From Chryseobacterium arachidis (GTDB lineage: Bacteria; Bacteroidota; Bacteroidia; Flavobacteriales; Weeksellaceae), in the NCBI RefSeq assembly GCF_900129245.1, contig NZ_FQUT01000016.1, forward strand, positions 1 to 64,000: 64,000 bases of DNA, given 5' to 3'. Position numbers and translations under genes: made by a program. This document shows positions 33,781-42,139 of the stretch, one piece after another. Every line of letters begins with the position of its first letter. The first letter of the stretch is position 1. Below the pieces are notes generated by a model. It saw only the letters and a program-made list of their open reading frames with translations. It searched no databases and was not told the DNA's origin.

Positions 33781-36069
33781 ATGAAAAAAGTTTTTTTATT
33801 CCTTTTGATAATTCCTTTCAGTCAGCTGAAATCGCAATGGATTGAAAATGCCTTACAGAATCCCGAAGAATTTGTGAATCCTCTGATCGGCTCTCTTTCA
33901 AAACCTTCCCTTTCCAACGGAAACACTTATCCTGCGGTTACCGTTCCTCACGGAATGAATCTATGGACTCCACAAACCGGGAAAAACGGAAACGGATGGC
34001 AATACACTTATGATGCCGATAAAATTAGAGGAATCAAACAGACTCATCAACCATCACCATGGATGAACGATTACGGAATGTTTTCGATTATGCCCATCAC
34101 AGGAAAGATGCGTTTTAATGAAGATGAAAGAGCGAGTTGGTTTTCCCATAAATCGGAGGTTTCCAAACCTTATTATTACAGTGTTTATTTAGCGGATCAT
34201 GATGTAACGGCAGAAATTACGCCCACTGAAAGAGCGGCACAATTACGTCTTACTTATCCTGATTCTTAAAATTCATGGTTTGTAGTGGATGCTTTTGATA
34301 AAGGTTCGAGCATTACGATTATTCCATCTCAAAATAAAATTGTAGGTTATTCCACAAAATATTCAAGGGGAAAACTGACCGGATTTAAAAATTATTTTGT
34401 GATTTATGCTGATAAACCTTTCACGAAATATTCAACCTGGAAGGATAAAGATTTTGTAAAAGATGCTTTGGAAATTACAGGGGATCACTGTGGAGCTATT
34501 GTTGGTTTTGCTACGAAAAAAGGCGAAAAAGTGAATTTAAAAGTCGCTTCTTCCTTTATCAGTTTAGAACAGGCGGAATTAAACTTGCAAAGAGAACTCA
34601 ACAAAGATTCATTCGATCAAACTTTAAATAAAGCAAAATTAGCCTGGAATGAAAAATTAAAACGAGTTGAAGTTGCAGGCGGGACTATTGATCAAATGAG
34701 AACTTTTTATTCCTCACTGTACAGAATGCTTTGTTTTCCGCATAAAATGTATGAGATCAATAAAGCCGGAGAAGTCGTTCATTACAGTCCGTATTCTGGG
34801 AAAACAGAGGCTGGATATCGATTTGCAGGAACAGGTTTTTGGGATACTTTCAGAGCACTCTACCCTTTTTTGAATCTTGTTTATCCAAGCATCAATATTG
34901 AGATGCAAAAAGGTTTAATTAATGATTATAAAGAAGGCGGCTGGCTTCCGGAATGGTCGAGTCCGTCGTATTCAGATATTATGATCGGAAATAATTCGGC
35001 TTCAGTGGTTGCAGATGCCTATACGAAAGGTTTGCGAGGATATGATATTGAAACTTTGTATGAGGCTTTACTTCATGGTGCGAATAATGAAGGTCCGCAA
35101 GCAACGGGAAGACTTGGAATTGAATATTATAAAAAATTAGGCTATGTTCCTTACGATGTTAAGATCAATGAAAACACTGCGAGAACTTTGGAGTATGCTT
35201 ATGATGATTTTGCGATTGCCCAGCTCGGAAAAGCTTTAGGAAAACCCGAATCTGAATGGGGAGAATATTACAGACGATCCCAAAATTTCCAGAAAGTAAT
35301 CGATCCGGAAACGAAATTAGCTCGGGGAAGAAATCAGGATGGAAGTTTTCAGACTCCTTTTAATCCGTTTAAATGGGGCGATGCTTTTACGGAAGGAAAT
35401 TCATGGCATTATACTTGGTCGGTTTTTCAGGATATTGACGGTTTGGCAAAATTAATGGGCGGAAGAAAAGAATTTTCGAAAAAACTGGATCAGGTTTTTG
35501 AACTTCCTCCGGTTTACGATAACTCTTATTATGGCGAAACGATTCATGAAATCCAAGAAATGGTAAATGCCAATATGGGACAGTATGCTCATGGAAATCA
35601 GCCGGCTCAGCATATTATTTATTTATACAATTATTCTGGAGAGCCCTGGAAAACACAATATTGGGTTCGCGAAACCATGAATCGACTGTATCAACCAACG
35701 CCGGATGGATATTGTGGTGACGAAGATAACGGACAAACTTCGGCATGGTACATTTTCTCTGCGCTTGGCTTTTATCCTGTAACTCCTGCGACGGATCAGT
35801 ATGTTTTGGGAGCCCCTTTGTTTAAAAATGCTAAAATACATTTAGAAAATGGAAAAACGATTGAAATTAAAGCCGAAAATAACAGCGATGAACACCGTTA
35901 TTTGAATTCTTTGAAATTTAATGGTAAAAAATATTCTAAAAACTGGCTGAGTCATTCAGAATTGATGAAAGGAGCCACTTTGAAATTTGATATGGTTCCT
36001 CAACCGAATAAAGAACGGGGAACCGATGAGAAAGATTTTCCTTACTCCTATTCTACCGATAACAAATAA
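33781..36069 (+). pseudogene. GH92 alpha-mannosidase gene broken by an in-frame stop
   Basis: One continuous frame of 763 codons including the stop, with an internal TAA at 34267-34269 (after RLTYPDS; the frame resumes as NSWFVVDAFDKGS). The joined product is a secreted GH92 exo-alpha-mannosidase: signal peptide MKKVFLFLLIIPFSQLKSQ, N-terminal beta-sandwich with GSLSKPSLSNGNTYPAVTVPHGM (split), catalytic acid region FTEGNSWHYTW, catalytic base region GDEDNGQTSAWYIFSALGF. All catalytic motifs lie after the stop. An internal GTG at 34285 can start only the second part, without a signal peptide. The stop could be a sequencing error, a recent mutation, or readthrough. Confidence 0.85.
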
Positions 36070-36105
36070 AGCAAAAGAGAGACAAATTGTCTCTCTTTTG
36101 CTTTA
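36067..36105. terminator. Bidirectional terminator after the GH92 gene
   Basis: An unusually long stem, TAAAGCAAAAGAGAGACA / TGTCTCTCTTTTGCTTTA with loop AAAT region, beginning at the GH92 stop codon and ending at the stop of the opposite-strand gene. Serves both converging genes. Confidence 0.85.
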
Positions 36106-37122
36106 TTTAGATTTTCCAAAATCTTCGGGTAATATATAATGTCCAGTAAAAGGATCAATATAAACCTGATATCCGTTATTTGTTCGTTTTTTATTTCCGA
36201 AACTGATGTCCACAACCGCACCGATTACTCCTCCCACTAAACCTCCTGCTGCCGCACCAATAGAAACTGCACTTGTAGAATTTTCCGGAAATAAATCTGT
36301 TTTTGTAGCTTCAATAAAAAGTCCATTTTCATCTTTAAAAATCTCTGTATATCCCACAGGAATATTCTTGTACGGGATTCCATTATGTACAAAAGCGTAG
36401 AAATATCTTATAGCTTTCTTGTCGTCAGCTTTTACAGCTTTTGTAACAATTCCTTTATTATTCGTCAAAAGCGTATATTCTGGTTCGGGATTGTGAGTGA
36501 AAAAACTGTAATAATCTTTATAAACTCCTTCTTTTAATTCCGCTGTTTTTAAAATATCAAGCTTATCTTTTAATAATGAGGTATAATTCGGAAGATCACT
36601 TTCCGAAACACTAAATTCCCAAGGTGTTTTCTGGTAAGAACTTTTTAATAAATCTGTGAAAATAACGGTAATTTTTTTAGATAAACTTTGGGCAAGATAT
36701 GGTGTTTTTAAAGACGAAATAGCTGCAACCGTATCTTTTCTGTAAATAAAATGATAACCATCTTCTTTTTTAATAAAAGTACTTGCTCTAAAATTTAATT
36801 TACCTATTGAATATTTTTCTTTCTTCTCTTCAGTAATTTCTATATTTTCCAATAGTAAAACAAAATCTTCATTTCCTCTTACCGTATTATTTTTATAAAA
36901 CCAGTCTTTTAGATCTGTCACAGCATCTTTTTCAAAAGCAATATTCACCTGATCTTTGTGAAATATGATGCTCCCAATTTCTTTATTTGGCCTTTGATCA
37001 ATAACTGTAAAATTTCGGATCGAGTTTTTGTTATCTTTAATGGATTTTGATAAATCTATAATTTCGGTTTTCTGAGCCATTAATGAAACAGAAAACAACA
37101 GAAAGAAAAGTATTTTTTTCAT
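36103..37122 (-). CDS. Secreted protein with glycine-zipper tail, tandem copy 2
   Basis: A 339-residue protein with signal peptide (MKKILFFLLFSVSLMAQ). It is unrecognised, but is clearly a paralogue of the gene at 37170-38204: both start MKK(I)(L/I)..., have VIDQRP/FIDNRT in the first 50 residues, PxYTLL/AQYSI late, and a Gly-rich segment (SIGAAAGGLVGGVIGAVVDIS here) followed by a closing Y-I-D-x-x-T-G-x-Y/HI motif near the C-terminus. The Gly segment looks like a glycine zipper that inserts in a membrane. It lies 47 bases downstream of its paralogue, likely the same operon. Confidence 0.65.
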   Translation of the reverse strand: MKKILFFLLFSVSLMAQKTEIIDLSKSIKDNKNSIRNFTVIDQRPNKEIGSIIFHKDQVNIAFEKDAVTDLKDWFYKNNTVRGNEDFVLLLENIEITEEKKEKYSIGKLNFRASTFIKKEDGYHFIYRKDTVAAISSLKTPYLAQSLSKKITVIFTDLLKSSYQKTPWEFSVSESDLPNYTSLLKDKLDILKTAELKEGVYKDYYSFFTHNPEPEYTLLTNNKGIVTKAVKADDKKAIRYFYAFVHNGIPYKNIPVGYTEIFKDENGLFIEATKTDLFPENSTSAVSIGAAAGGLVGGVIGAVVDISFGNKKRTNNGYQVYIDPFTGHYILPEDFGKSK

Positions 37123-37169
37123 TATAAAATTTTACTTTAAAATAAAAATTATCTTCTTGATTTTAAATT

Positions 37170-38204
37170 TTATTTTTCAAAAATATAAGCTCCGGTTAAA
37201 GAATCAATATAAACATTAGATTCTTGTGAAGAACGATAGCCAATTCCTTGCACCGCTCCGTTGGGAGGATTTGTTCCGGATTCGATGGCAGCACCTATTA
37301 ATGCTCCGGGAATTCCCCCTAAAACTGCACCAACTATAATTCCGCTTCCTTTTCCTCCTGCAAAAAGATTGACTCTGGAAGTATAAATATAGAATCCTTT
37401 ATCATCTTTTTTCATTTCATCAAATCCCACAGGTGTCAGTTTGTATGCTTTTCCTCCATCTACATAACAATACATCTCTGAATAAGAAACATCAGCACCA
37501 TTGTGTAACAATCCTGTAACTTTCCCTTTCTTATTTTTTTTGATTGAATATTGTGCATTAGGTTCTTGGTTATAAAACCCTTTAAAATCATTATAAACTC
37601 CGTCCTTAAGCTCATAGTTATTAAAAGCTTTATAATTTTGACTTAAATATTTATCATAATTATTAATTTCATTTTCAGGAATGTAAGCTCCCGTAACCGA
37701 ATAAGAATACGAAAGTTTAATAAATTCTGTCATGATATCTGCAATTTGCGGCGCCAGAAATCTCTGTGGATGAGTGGTAAGTTTTGGGTTGCAGACAATT
37801 ACGTTATCAAATCGGCTCATGAAATAATACCTATCAATTCTTTTCAGGAAACTCGACATTTTTATTTTAAGCTTGGCGAAAGGATAATCTTTGTTTTCAT
37901 TCTGTTCATCATATATTTTCAACTCTTCAAGCATGACAACAACATCGGTATTTCCCAGTTTTTTATTGTCATTTAAAAACCAATTCTCGATATAGTTTTT
38001 CAAATCCTCGTTCTCAAATTTTATTTCGGCGGTTTCTTTTTTATCAGCTATTGTTCCGATAAATTTATCGGTTCTGTTATCGATAAAAGTAAGAGATTTC
38101 GTGCGAGAGTTTTTGTCCTTAATATTCCCGTTAAGTTTTATTAGCTCCACTCTCTGAGCAATCAGCGAAACAGAAAACATCAGAAACAAAATAATTTTTT
38201 TCAT
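37170..38204 (-). CDS. Secreted protein with glycine-zipper tail, tandem copy 1
   Basis: A 344-residue paralogue of the downstream gene, with signal peptide MKKIILFLMFSVSLIAQ, the LTFIDNRTDKFIGTIADKK motif near the N-terminus, the Gly-rich GSGIIVGAVLGGIPGALIGAA segment (split: GAVLGGIPGALIGAA), and the ending YIDSLTGAYIFEK. The paralogue ends differently (YILPEDFGKSK), so only the first half of this motif is shared. No known family is recognised. Export and attachment to the inner face of the outer membrane or to the inner membrane through the Gly segment are inference. Confidence 0.65.
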   Translation of the reverse strand: MKKIILFLMFSVSLIAQRVELIKLNGNIKDKNSRTKSLTFIDNRTDKFIGTIADKKETAEIKFENEDLKNYIENWFLNDNKKLGNTDVVVMLEELKIYDEQNENKDYPFAKLKIKMSSFLKRIDRYYFMSRFDNVIVCNPKLTTHPQRFLAPQIADIMTEFIKLSYSYSVTGAYIPENEINNYDKYLSQNYKAFNNYELKDGVYNDFKGFYNQEPNAQYSIKKNKKGKVTGLLHNGADVSYSEMYCYVDGGKAYKLTPVGFDEMKKDDKGFYIYTSRVNLFAGGKGSGIIVGAVLGGIPGALIGAAIESGTNPPNGAVQGIGYRSSQESNVYIDSLTGAYIFEK

Positions 38205-38247
38205 AATTAAATATTTTCCGCAAAACTATGAATTCCTTTAAAATTAA

Positions 38248-38278
38248 ACGACTCTTACAAGTAAATTGCAAGAGTCGT
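38248..38278 (-). terminator. Hairpin after the sigma-factor operon
   Basis: Stem ACGACTCTT / AAGAGTCGT with loop of about 13 bases; on the minus strand it is followed by TTTAATTTT. Lies 22 bases beyond the stop of the CpxP/Spy-like gene. Confidence 0.55.
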
Positions 38279-38300
38279 CCAACATTAAAAAAATAAACTA

Positions 38301-38813
38301 TTATGGGTTTTGCCTTTGTCTTGGTGCGTTACTATTGTTTCCCCGAGGTTTTCTTTCATTCATTTTATCCCTCATCATTCCTTCGGACTGAAACAGCTTC
38401 AAAACTTTCTGGCAAGGAATTACCTGCTGCATCTTATCAGCATATTTTTTTCTATTATCCAACAGCTTCTGCCCTACATCAAAACTCTGCTGAAGTTTAG
38501 CTTTTGCTTCATCATCAGATAATGTTTCCGGATTAAAATCAGAATTAAACTGGCTTTTGATCTGCTTCTGGCTTTCAAGATATTCATTGTAAATATCTGT
38601 AAATTCTGCTTTATCACTTGGATCAATATTCAGATTTTCCATCACCATATTATTCCTGAACTTAGTAAGAAGCGCTTTTCTCTCTTCCGGAGAAAGATTA
38701 TTTATCACCTCTTTTCTTTGCTTAGGATCCATTTTCTTCCAGTCGTAATCCGTCCTTTGGGCATTTAAGCCAAAACCGTAAATAATAAAAAGTGTAAATA
38801 ATATCTTTTTCAT
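38301..38813 (-). CDS. Spy/CpxP-like periplasmic protein of the sigma-factor operon
   Basis: A 170-residue protein with a signal peptide (MKKILFTLFIIYGFGLNAQ). The mature part is helical and charged, with paired motifs NNLSPEERKALLTKFRNNM and VGQKLLDNRKKYADKMQQVI that resemble the LTxxQ helical pattern of CpxP/Spy chaperone-like sensors, though the family is not proven. Pro/Arg/Asn-rich C-terminus. It lies six bases after the anti-sigma-like gene, so it is the third gene of the ECF operon. A role in envelope stress sensing is a reasonable inference. Confidence 0.65.
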   Translation of the reverse strand: MKKILFTLFIIYGFGLNAQRTDYDWKKMDPKQRKEVINNLSPEERKALLTKFRNNMVMENLNIDPSDKAEFTDIYNEYLESQKQIKSQFNSDFNPETLSDDEAKAKLQQSFDVGQKLLDNRKKYADKMQQVIPCQKVLKLFQSEGMMRDKMNERKPRGNNSNAPRQRQNP

Positions 38814-38819
38814 CTTATC

Positions 38820-39446
38820 TTAATTATATAAGTCCAAATAAACATCCTGTGTAGAGTTGCTTGCCAACTCTGCAATTTCAGAATTTGAGAAGTTATCCAG
38901 ATATTCATTCATTTGTACTTCTTTTTGTGTCGAAACAGGTTTTACTGTTTTACTTGCATCATTTTCAGCTTTTTCTGCACGATCAATTTTTGTGAGAAAA
39001 GCTTCTTTATTTCTCTGATTGCTAACTGTTTGATTATTATTTTCCACAGAAGTTAAATCAGACTGTAAGGTTTCGTAAGCAATCTGACTTTCTGTTTTAG
39101 GTTCATTATTATTTACAGCAAATGTGTGCTGCGCCTCTTCATTAACGTCTCCGTTATTGAAAACAAAAGTTGCTCCAAAGATCAAAGCTAATGATGCCGC
39201 AGCCGCATACGCCCAATTTAATTTGAAAATCGGAGCTTTCTTAGCAGGCAATACTTTATTCATCACATTTTCCTGTACCGTTTCAAACAGATTTTCAGGA
39301 ATTGTGTAAATGTTTTTACGTTCTAATTTTTCCAGATCAAAATCATTCATCCCGCTCAATACCCTACCCTGAATATTTTCAAATAAATTATCAGGGACTT
39401 TGTAGATATTCCTGCGCTCTAATTTTTCCAGATCAAAGTCTTTCAT
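38820..39446 (-). CDS. Single-pass membrane protein (anti-sigma-like) with a duplicated N-terminus
   Basis: A 208-residue protein starting at the ATG at 39446 (MKDFDLEKLE); the upstream TTG is rejected. A membrane helix (WAYAAAASLALIFGATFVF, about 75-93) splits a 70-residue cytosolic part from a 110-residue periplasmic part. The cytosolic part is a 32-residue tandem duplication: MKDFDLEKLERRNIYKVPDN followed by MNDFDLEKLERKNIYTIPEN, at both protein and DNA level. Location after an ECF sigma gene and the topology fit an anti-sigma factor. No classical ZAS zinc motif (H-x3-C-x2-C) is seen. Confidence 0.75.
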   Translation of the reverse strand: MKDFDLEKLERRNIYKVPDNLFENIQGRVLSGMNDFDLEKLERKNIYTIPENLFETVQENVMNKVLPAKKAPIFKLNWAYAAAASLALIFGATFVFNNGDVNEEAQHTFAVNNNEPKTESQIAYETLQSDLTSVENNNQTVSNQRNKEAFLTKIDRAEKAENDASKTVKPVSTQKEVQMNEYLDNFSNSEIAELASNSTQDVYLDLYN

Positions 39447-39464
39447 GTTGTTGTTTCTCAAAAA

Positions 39465-40016
39465 TTATCTCTCGTAATTCTCTTTGATATATTCTTCTAT
39501 TTTTTGCTTGGCATAATGATAATTCGTTTTTAGCGTCCCTACCGACATATCTACAATTTTAGATATCTCTTCGTAAGGCAGATCATCATAATACCGCATC
39601 GTAAATACCAGTTTCTGCTTTTCGGGCAGACTTTGTATAGCATGCTGAAGCAGAATCTGTATTTCTTCGGCATCCCCTTCTACATTATCGGCAACTAAAT
39701 TCTGCATATGATATTCAGGGTCTTCATCCGTTTTCTGCATTTTTTTCAGCTTGTTTACCTGCTGCAATGCCTCATTGGTAGCGATTCTGTACAGCCATGT
39801 ATACAGCTGACTATCATTTTTAAACTGGTGAAAATTCTGATAAGCTTTTATAAAAGTCTCCTGCAAAGTGTCCTGAGCAAGATCACCGTCCACAATAATT
39901 CTTCTTATGTGCCAATACAATCTACTCTGATAAGCATCCATTAAAGCACGAACTCCTTTATCCTGAGTTCGTGGGTCTTGCATCAACGAAATAATTTCCG
40001 CGTCCTTAATCTTCAT
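39465..40016 (-). CDS. ECF RNA polymerase sigma factor
   Basis: A 183-residue sigma-70 family protein. Region 2 is residues about 30-95 (IIVDGDLAQDTLQETFIKAYQNFHQF, split: DLAQDTLQETFIKAYQ, then TWLYRIATNEAL), region 4 is residues about 125-180 (SLPEKQKLVFTMRYYDDLPYEEISKI, split: LPEKQKLVF, then LPYEEISKIVDMSVGTLK) with a helix-turn-helix for -35 recognition. First gene of an operon with an anti-sigma-like membrane protein and a Spy/CpxP-like protein, so it likely controls an envelope-stress regulon. A possible -7 element TATTTTTG lies at 40049-40042 on the minus strand, but its -33 partner is poorly spaced. Confidence 0.9.
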   Translation of the reverse strand: MKIKDAEIISLMQDPRTQDKGVRALMDAYQSRLYWHIRRIIVDGDLAQDTLQETFIKAYQNFHQFKNDSQLYTWLYRIATNEALQQVNKLKKMQKTDEDPEYHMQNLVADNVEGDAEEIQILLQHAIQSLPEKQKLVFTMRYYDDLPYEEISKIVDMSVGTLKTNYHYAKQKIEEYIKENYER

Positions 40017-40218
40017 AAGATGCTTTCATTGTTTTGGATTACAAAAATAGTTGAAAGTTAAATTACTTATTCAATTTTTAGTCCAAATGTTTTCTCATAA
40101 TGAAAAATTAAATGATTAAGGATGAAAAAATTACACTATAAATGCCGGAGCAGAAAGATTCAGCATCGAATTTATAGTATCGCACTCCCCTTCTTTATCA
40201 AACTCTTTACAAAAAACC

Positions 40219-40226
40219 TATCTTTG
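40219..40226 (+). promoter_or_regulatory. -7 element of the DUF2520 operon, almost leaderless
   Basis: TATCTTTG matches TAnnTTTG, and the ATG at 40231 follows only four bases later. At the expected -33 position only TTTA is found, so the support rests on the -7 element. The geometry implies a leaderless or very short 5' end. Confidence 0.5.
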
Positions 40227-40230
40227 TTTT

Positions 40231-40980
40231 ATGCAAATTGTAATTATCGGATCCGGAAATGTTGCCTATCATCTGGCAAAAGCTTTTGTACAAAATCATG
40301 TTCCGTTGGCACAGATTTTTGGAAGAAATGAGAAAGAACTCCATAAAATTTCTCAAGAATTGAATATCTCTTATTCAACGAAAAATCTAGTTGAATCAGA
40401 TTTATATATTATTTGTGTAAGTGATAATTCCGTAGAAGATGTTTCAAAGATCATCACCAAAGAAAATTGTCTGGTTGCCCACACTTCCGGCTCACTTCCG
40501 AAAGAAATTTTACAAGGCAATTACAGAAAAGCAAGTTTTTATCCTTTGCAGACTTTTTCAAAATCAAAAGAATTGGATTATTCAAAAATTCCGTTTTTTA
40601 TTGAGACGGAAAATGAAGAAGATCAGAAAACATTATCTGAAATCGCTTCCAAAGTTTCTCAGAATGTCATGGAAAGTACTCATGAAAAAAGAAAATACAT
40701 TCACCTAACAGCCGTTTTTGCCTGTAATTTTGTGAATCATCTTTTTTCGAGAGCAAAGGAAATTTCAGATTCTCAGCAAATTCCGTTTGACTATTTCTTA
40801 CCGTTAATTGATGAAACCGTTCAGAAAATTCATGAGATTGAACCCAGATCAGCCCAGACCGGCCCGGCTGTAAGAAACGACAAAAGAATTCTGGAATTAC
40901 ATGAGCAATTATTACAGGGCGAAAGTCTTGAAGTTTACAAAACAATGAATCACTCAATTCAAAAAATGTATGAGTTATAA
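40231..40980 (+). CDS. Rossmann-like protein with DUF2520 (F420/NADP oxidoreductase-type)
   Basis: A 249-residue protein. N-terminal Rossmann domain starts VIIGSGNVAYHLAKAF (GxGNVAxHL), a dinucleotide-binding loop. The C-terminal half (about 125-249, with YIHLTAVFACNFVNHLF and QTGPAVRNDKRIL) is the DUF2520 helical domain, typical of proteins related to pyrroline-5-carboxylate or ketopantoate reductases. Its exact substrate is unknown. It overlaps the KdsC-like gene by 11 bases. Confidence 0.8.
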   Translation: MQIVIIGSGNVAYHLAKAFVQNHVPLAQIFGRNEKELHKISQELNISYSTKNLVESDLYIICVSDNSVEDVSKIITKENCLVAHTSGSLPKEILQGNYRKASFYPLQTFSKSKELDYSKIPFFIETENEEDQKTLSEIASKVSQNVMESTHEKRKYIHLTAVFACNFVNHLFSRAKEISDSQQIPFDYFLPLIDETVQKIHEIEPRSAQTGPAVRNDKRILELHEQLLQGESLEVYKTMNHSIQKMYEL

Positions 40981-41488
40981 AGAGAAATTAAAAGATATTA
41001 AGGCATTTGTATTCGACGTAGACGGTGTTTTCACAGACGGAAGTGTTTACCTGATGCCTGGCGGAAATATGTCAAGAGTAATGAATGTCCTAGATGGTTA
41101 CGCTGTAGTTAAAGCTTTAAAAAACAATTATTTAATCGGAGTGATAACAGGTGGAAATGATGAAATGGTAAAACACAGAATCAATTATCTCGGAATTGAA
41201 GATTATTATGCGAAATCCCATAATAAGATGGCAGATTTTGAAGATTTTAAGGCTAAATATAATCTTAAAAACGAAGAAATATTAACAATGGGTGACGACT
41301 TGCCGGATATTCACATTATGAAAAATTCTGCAATTGCAGCCTGTCCGGAAAATGCTGTTCCTGAAGTGAAAGGTATTGCATCATACATTTCACCGGTAAA
41401 GGGTGGGAGCGGAGCCGTACGCGACGTAATCGAACAGGTCATGAAAGTTCAGGGAAAATGGCATGATGACAACACTCAATCTATTTAA
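40970..41488 (+). CDS. kdsC: KdsC-like HAD phosphatase (KDO 8-phosphate phosphatase)
   Basis: A 172-residue HAD-superfamily hydrolase. Motif I FDVDGVFTDGSVYLM (nucleophile Asp, about 15-20), motif II ITGG (about 58-61), motif IV TMGDDLPDIHIM (about 108-118). Length and motif spacing fit KdsC, which dephosphorylates KDO 8-phosphate to supply KDO for LPS lipid A-core. The GDDLPD acid pair is typical of KdsC tetramers. Eleven-base overlap with the gene before it; Maf follows after 10 bases, so the three share an operon. Confidence 0.85.
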   Translation: MSYKEKLKDIKAFVFDVDGVFTDGSVYLMPGGNMSRVMNVLDGYAVVKALKNNYLIGVITGGNDEMVKHRINYLGIEDYYAKSHNKMADFEDFKAKYNLKNEEILTMGDDLPDIHIMKNSAIAACPENAVPEVKGIASYISPVKGGSGAVRDVIEQVMKVQGKWHDDNTQSI

Positions 41489-41498
41489 TTAATTGATA

Positions 41499-42053
41499 AT
41501 GAAATTATTATTAGCGTCACAATCGCCTAGAAGAAAAGAACTTTTATCCAATTTAGGTTTTGAATTTGAAGTGGTAAAAATAGATTGTGAAGAAATTGTT
41601 CCTGAACACATCAAAGTAGGAGAGTCGGCTTCCTATCTGTCTGAATTAAAAGCCAATGCATTCCGGAACTTGGAAGAAGGAGAAGTTTTGTTAACTGCTG
41701 ATACAGTTGTTGCCATTGATAATCAATTTCTTGGAAAACCAACTGATGAAGCTGATGCAAGAATAATGCTGAAACTTCTTTCAGGGAAAACACATCAGGT
41801 TTACACCGGAATTACTATTAAAACTTTAAATAAAACCATTACGGAAACCGATGTTGCCGATGTAGAACTTGATGAAATCACTGATGATGAAATAGAATAT
41901 TATATCCAAAATTATAAACCTTTCGATAAAGCGGGAAGCTACGGAATCCAGGAATGGCTCGGAATGGCTAAAATTAAACACATGAAGGGCAGTTTCTATA
42001 CCATCATGGGGCTTCCTACTCATTTGGTTTACAAAATTTTGAAAGAAATATAA
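41499..42053 (+). CDS. maf: Maf-like nucleotide pyrophosphatase
   Basis: A 184-residue Maf family protein started at the ATG at 41499 (MKLLLASQSPRRKELL); a TTG six bases upstream is not needed. SQSPRRKELL, TADTVV and the GKPTDEADA motif are typical. Maf proteins hydrolyse dTTP, UTP or modified nucleotides to the monophosphate, and were first linked to septum formation. GSYGIQE and the EWLGM tail match. Third gene of its operon. Confidence 0.9.
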   Translation: MKLLLASQSPRRKELLSNLGFEFEVVKIDCEEIVPEHIKVGESASYLSELKANAFRNLEEGEVLLTADTVVAIDNQFLGKPTDEADARIMLKLLSGKTHQVYTGITIKTLNKTITETDVADVELDEITDDEIEYYIQNYKPFDKAGSYGIQEWLGMAKIKHMKGSFYTIMGLPTHLVYKILKEI

Positions 42054-42139
42054 CCAATTTCAATATAAAATTTTATTATTTTTACAAAATCATCAATCCT
42101 ACTGATAATAAAAAGTAGATTAGCGAGTTATATTGAATA

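Noticed and set aside
34285..36069. A separate gene from the GTG at 34285
   Set aside because: It lies in the same frame as the upstream part, lacks a signal peptide and is the C-terminal part of one GH92 gene cut by a stop.
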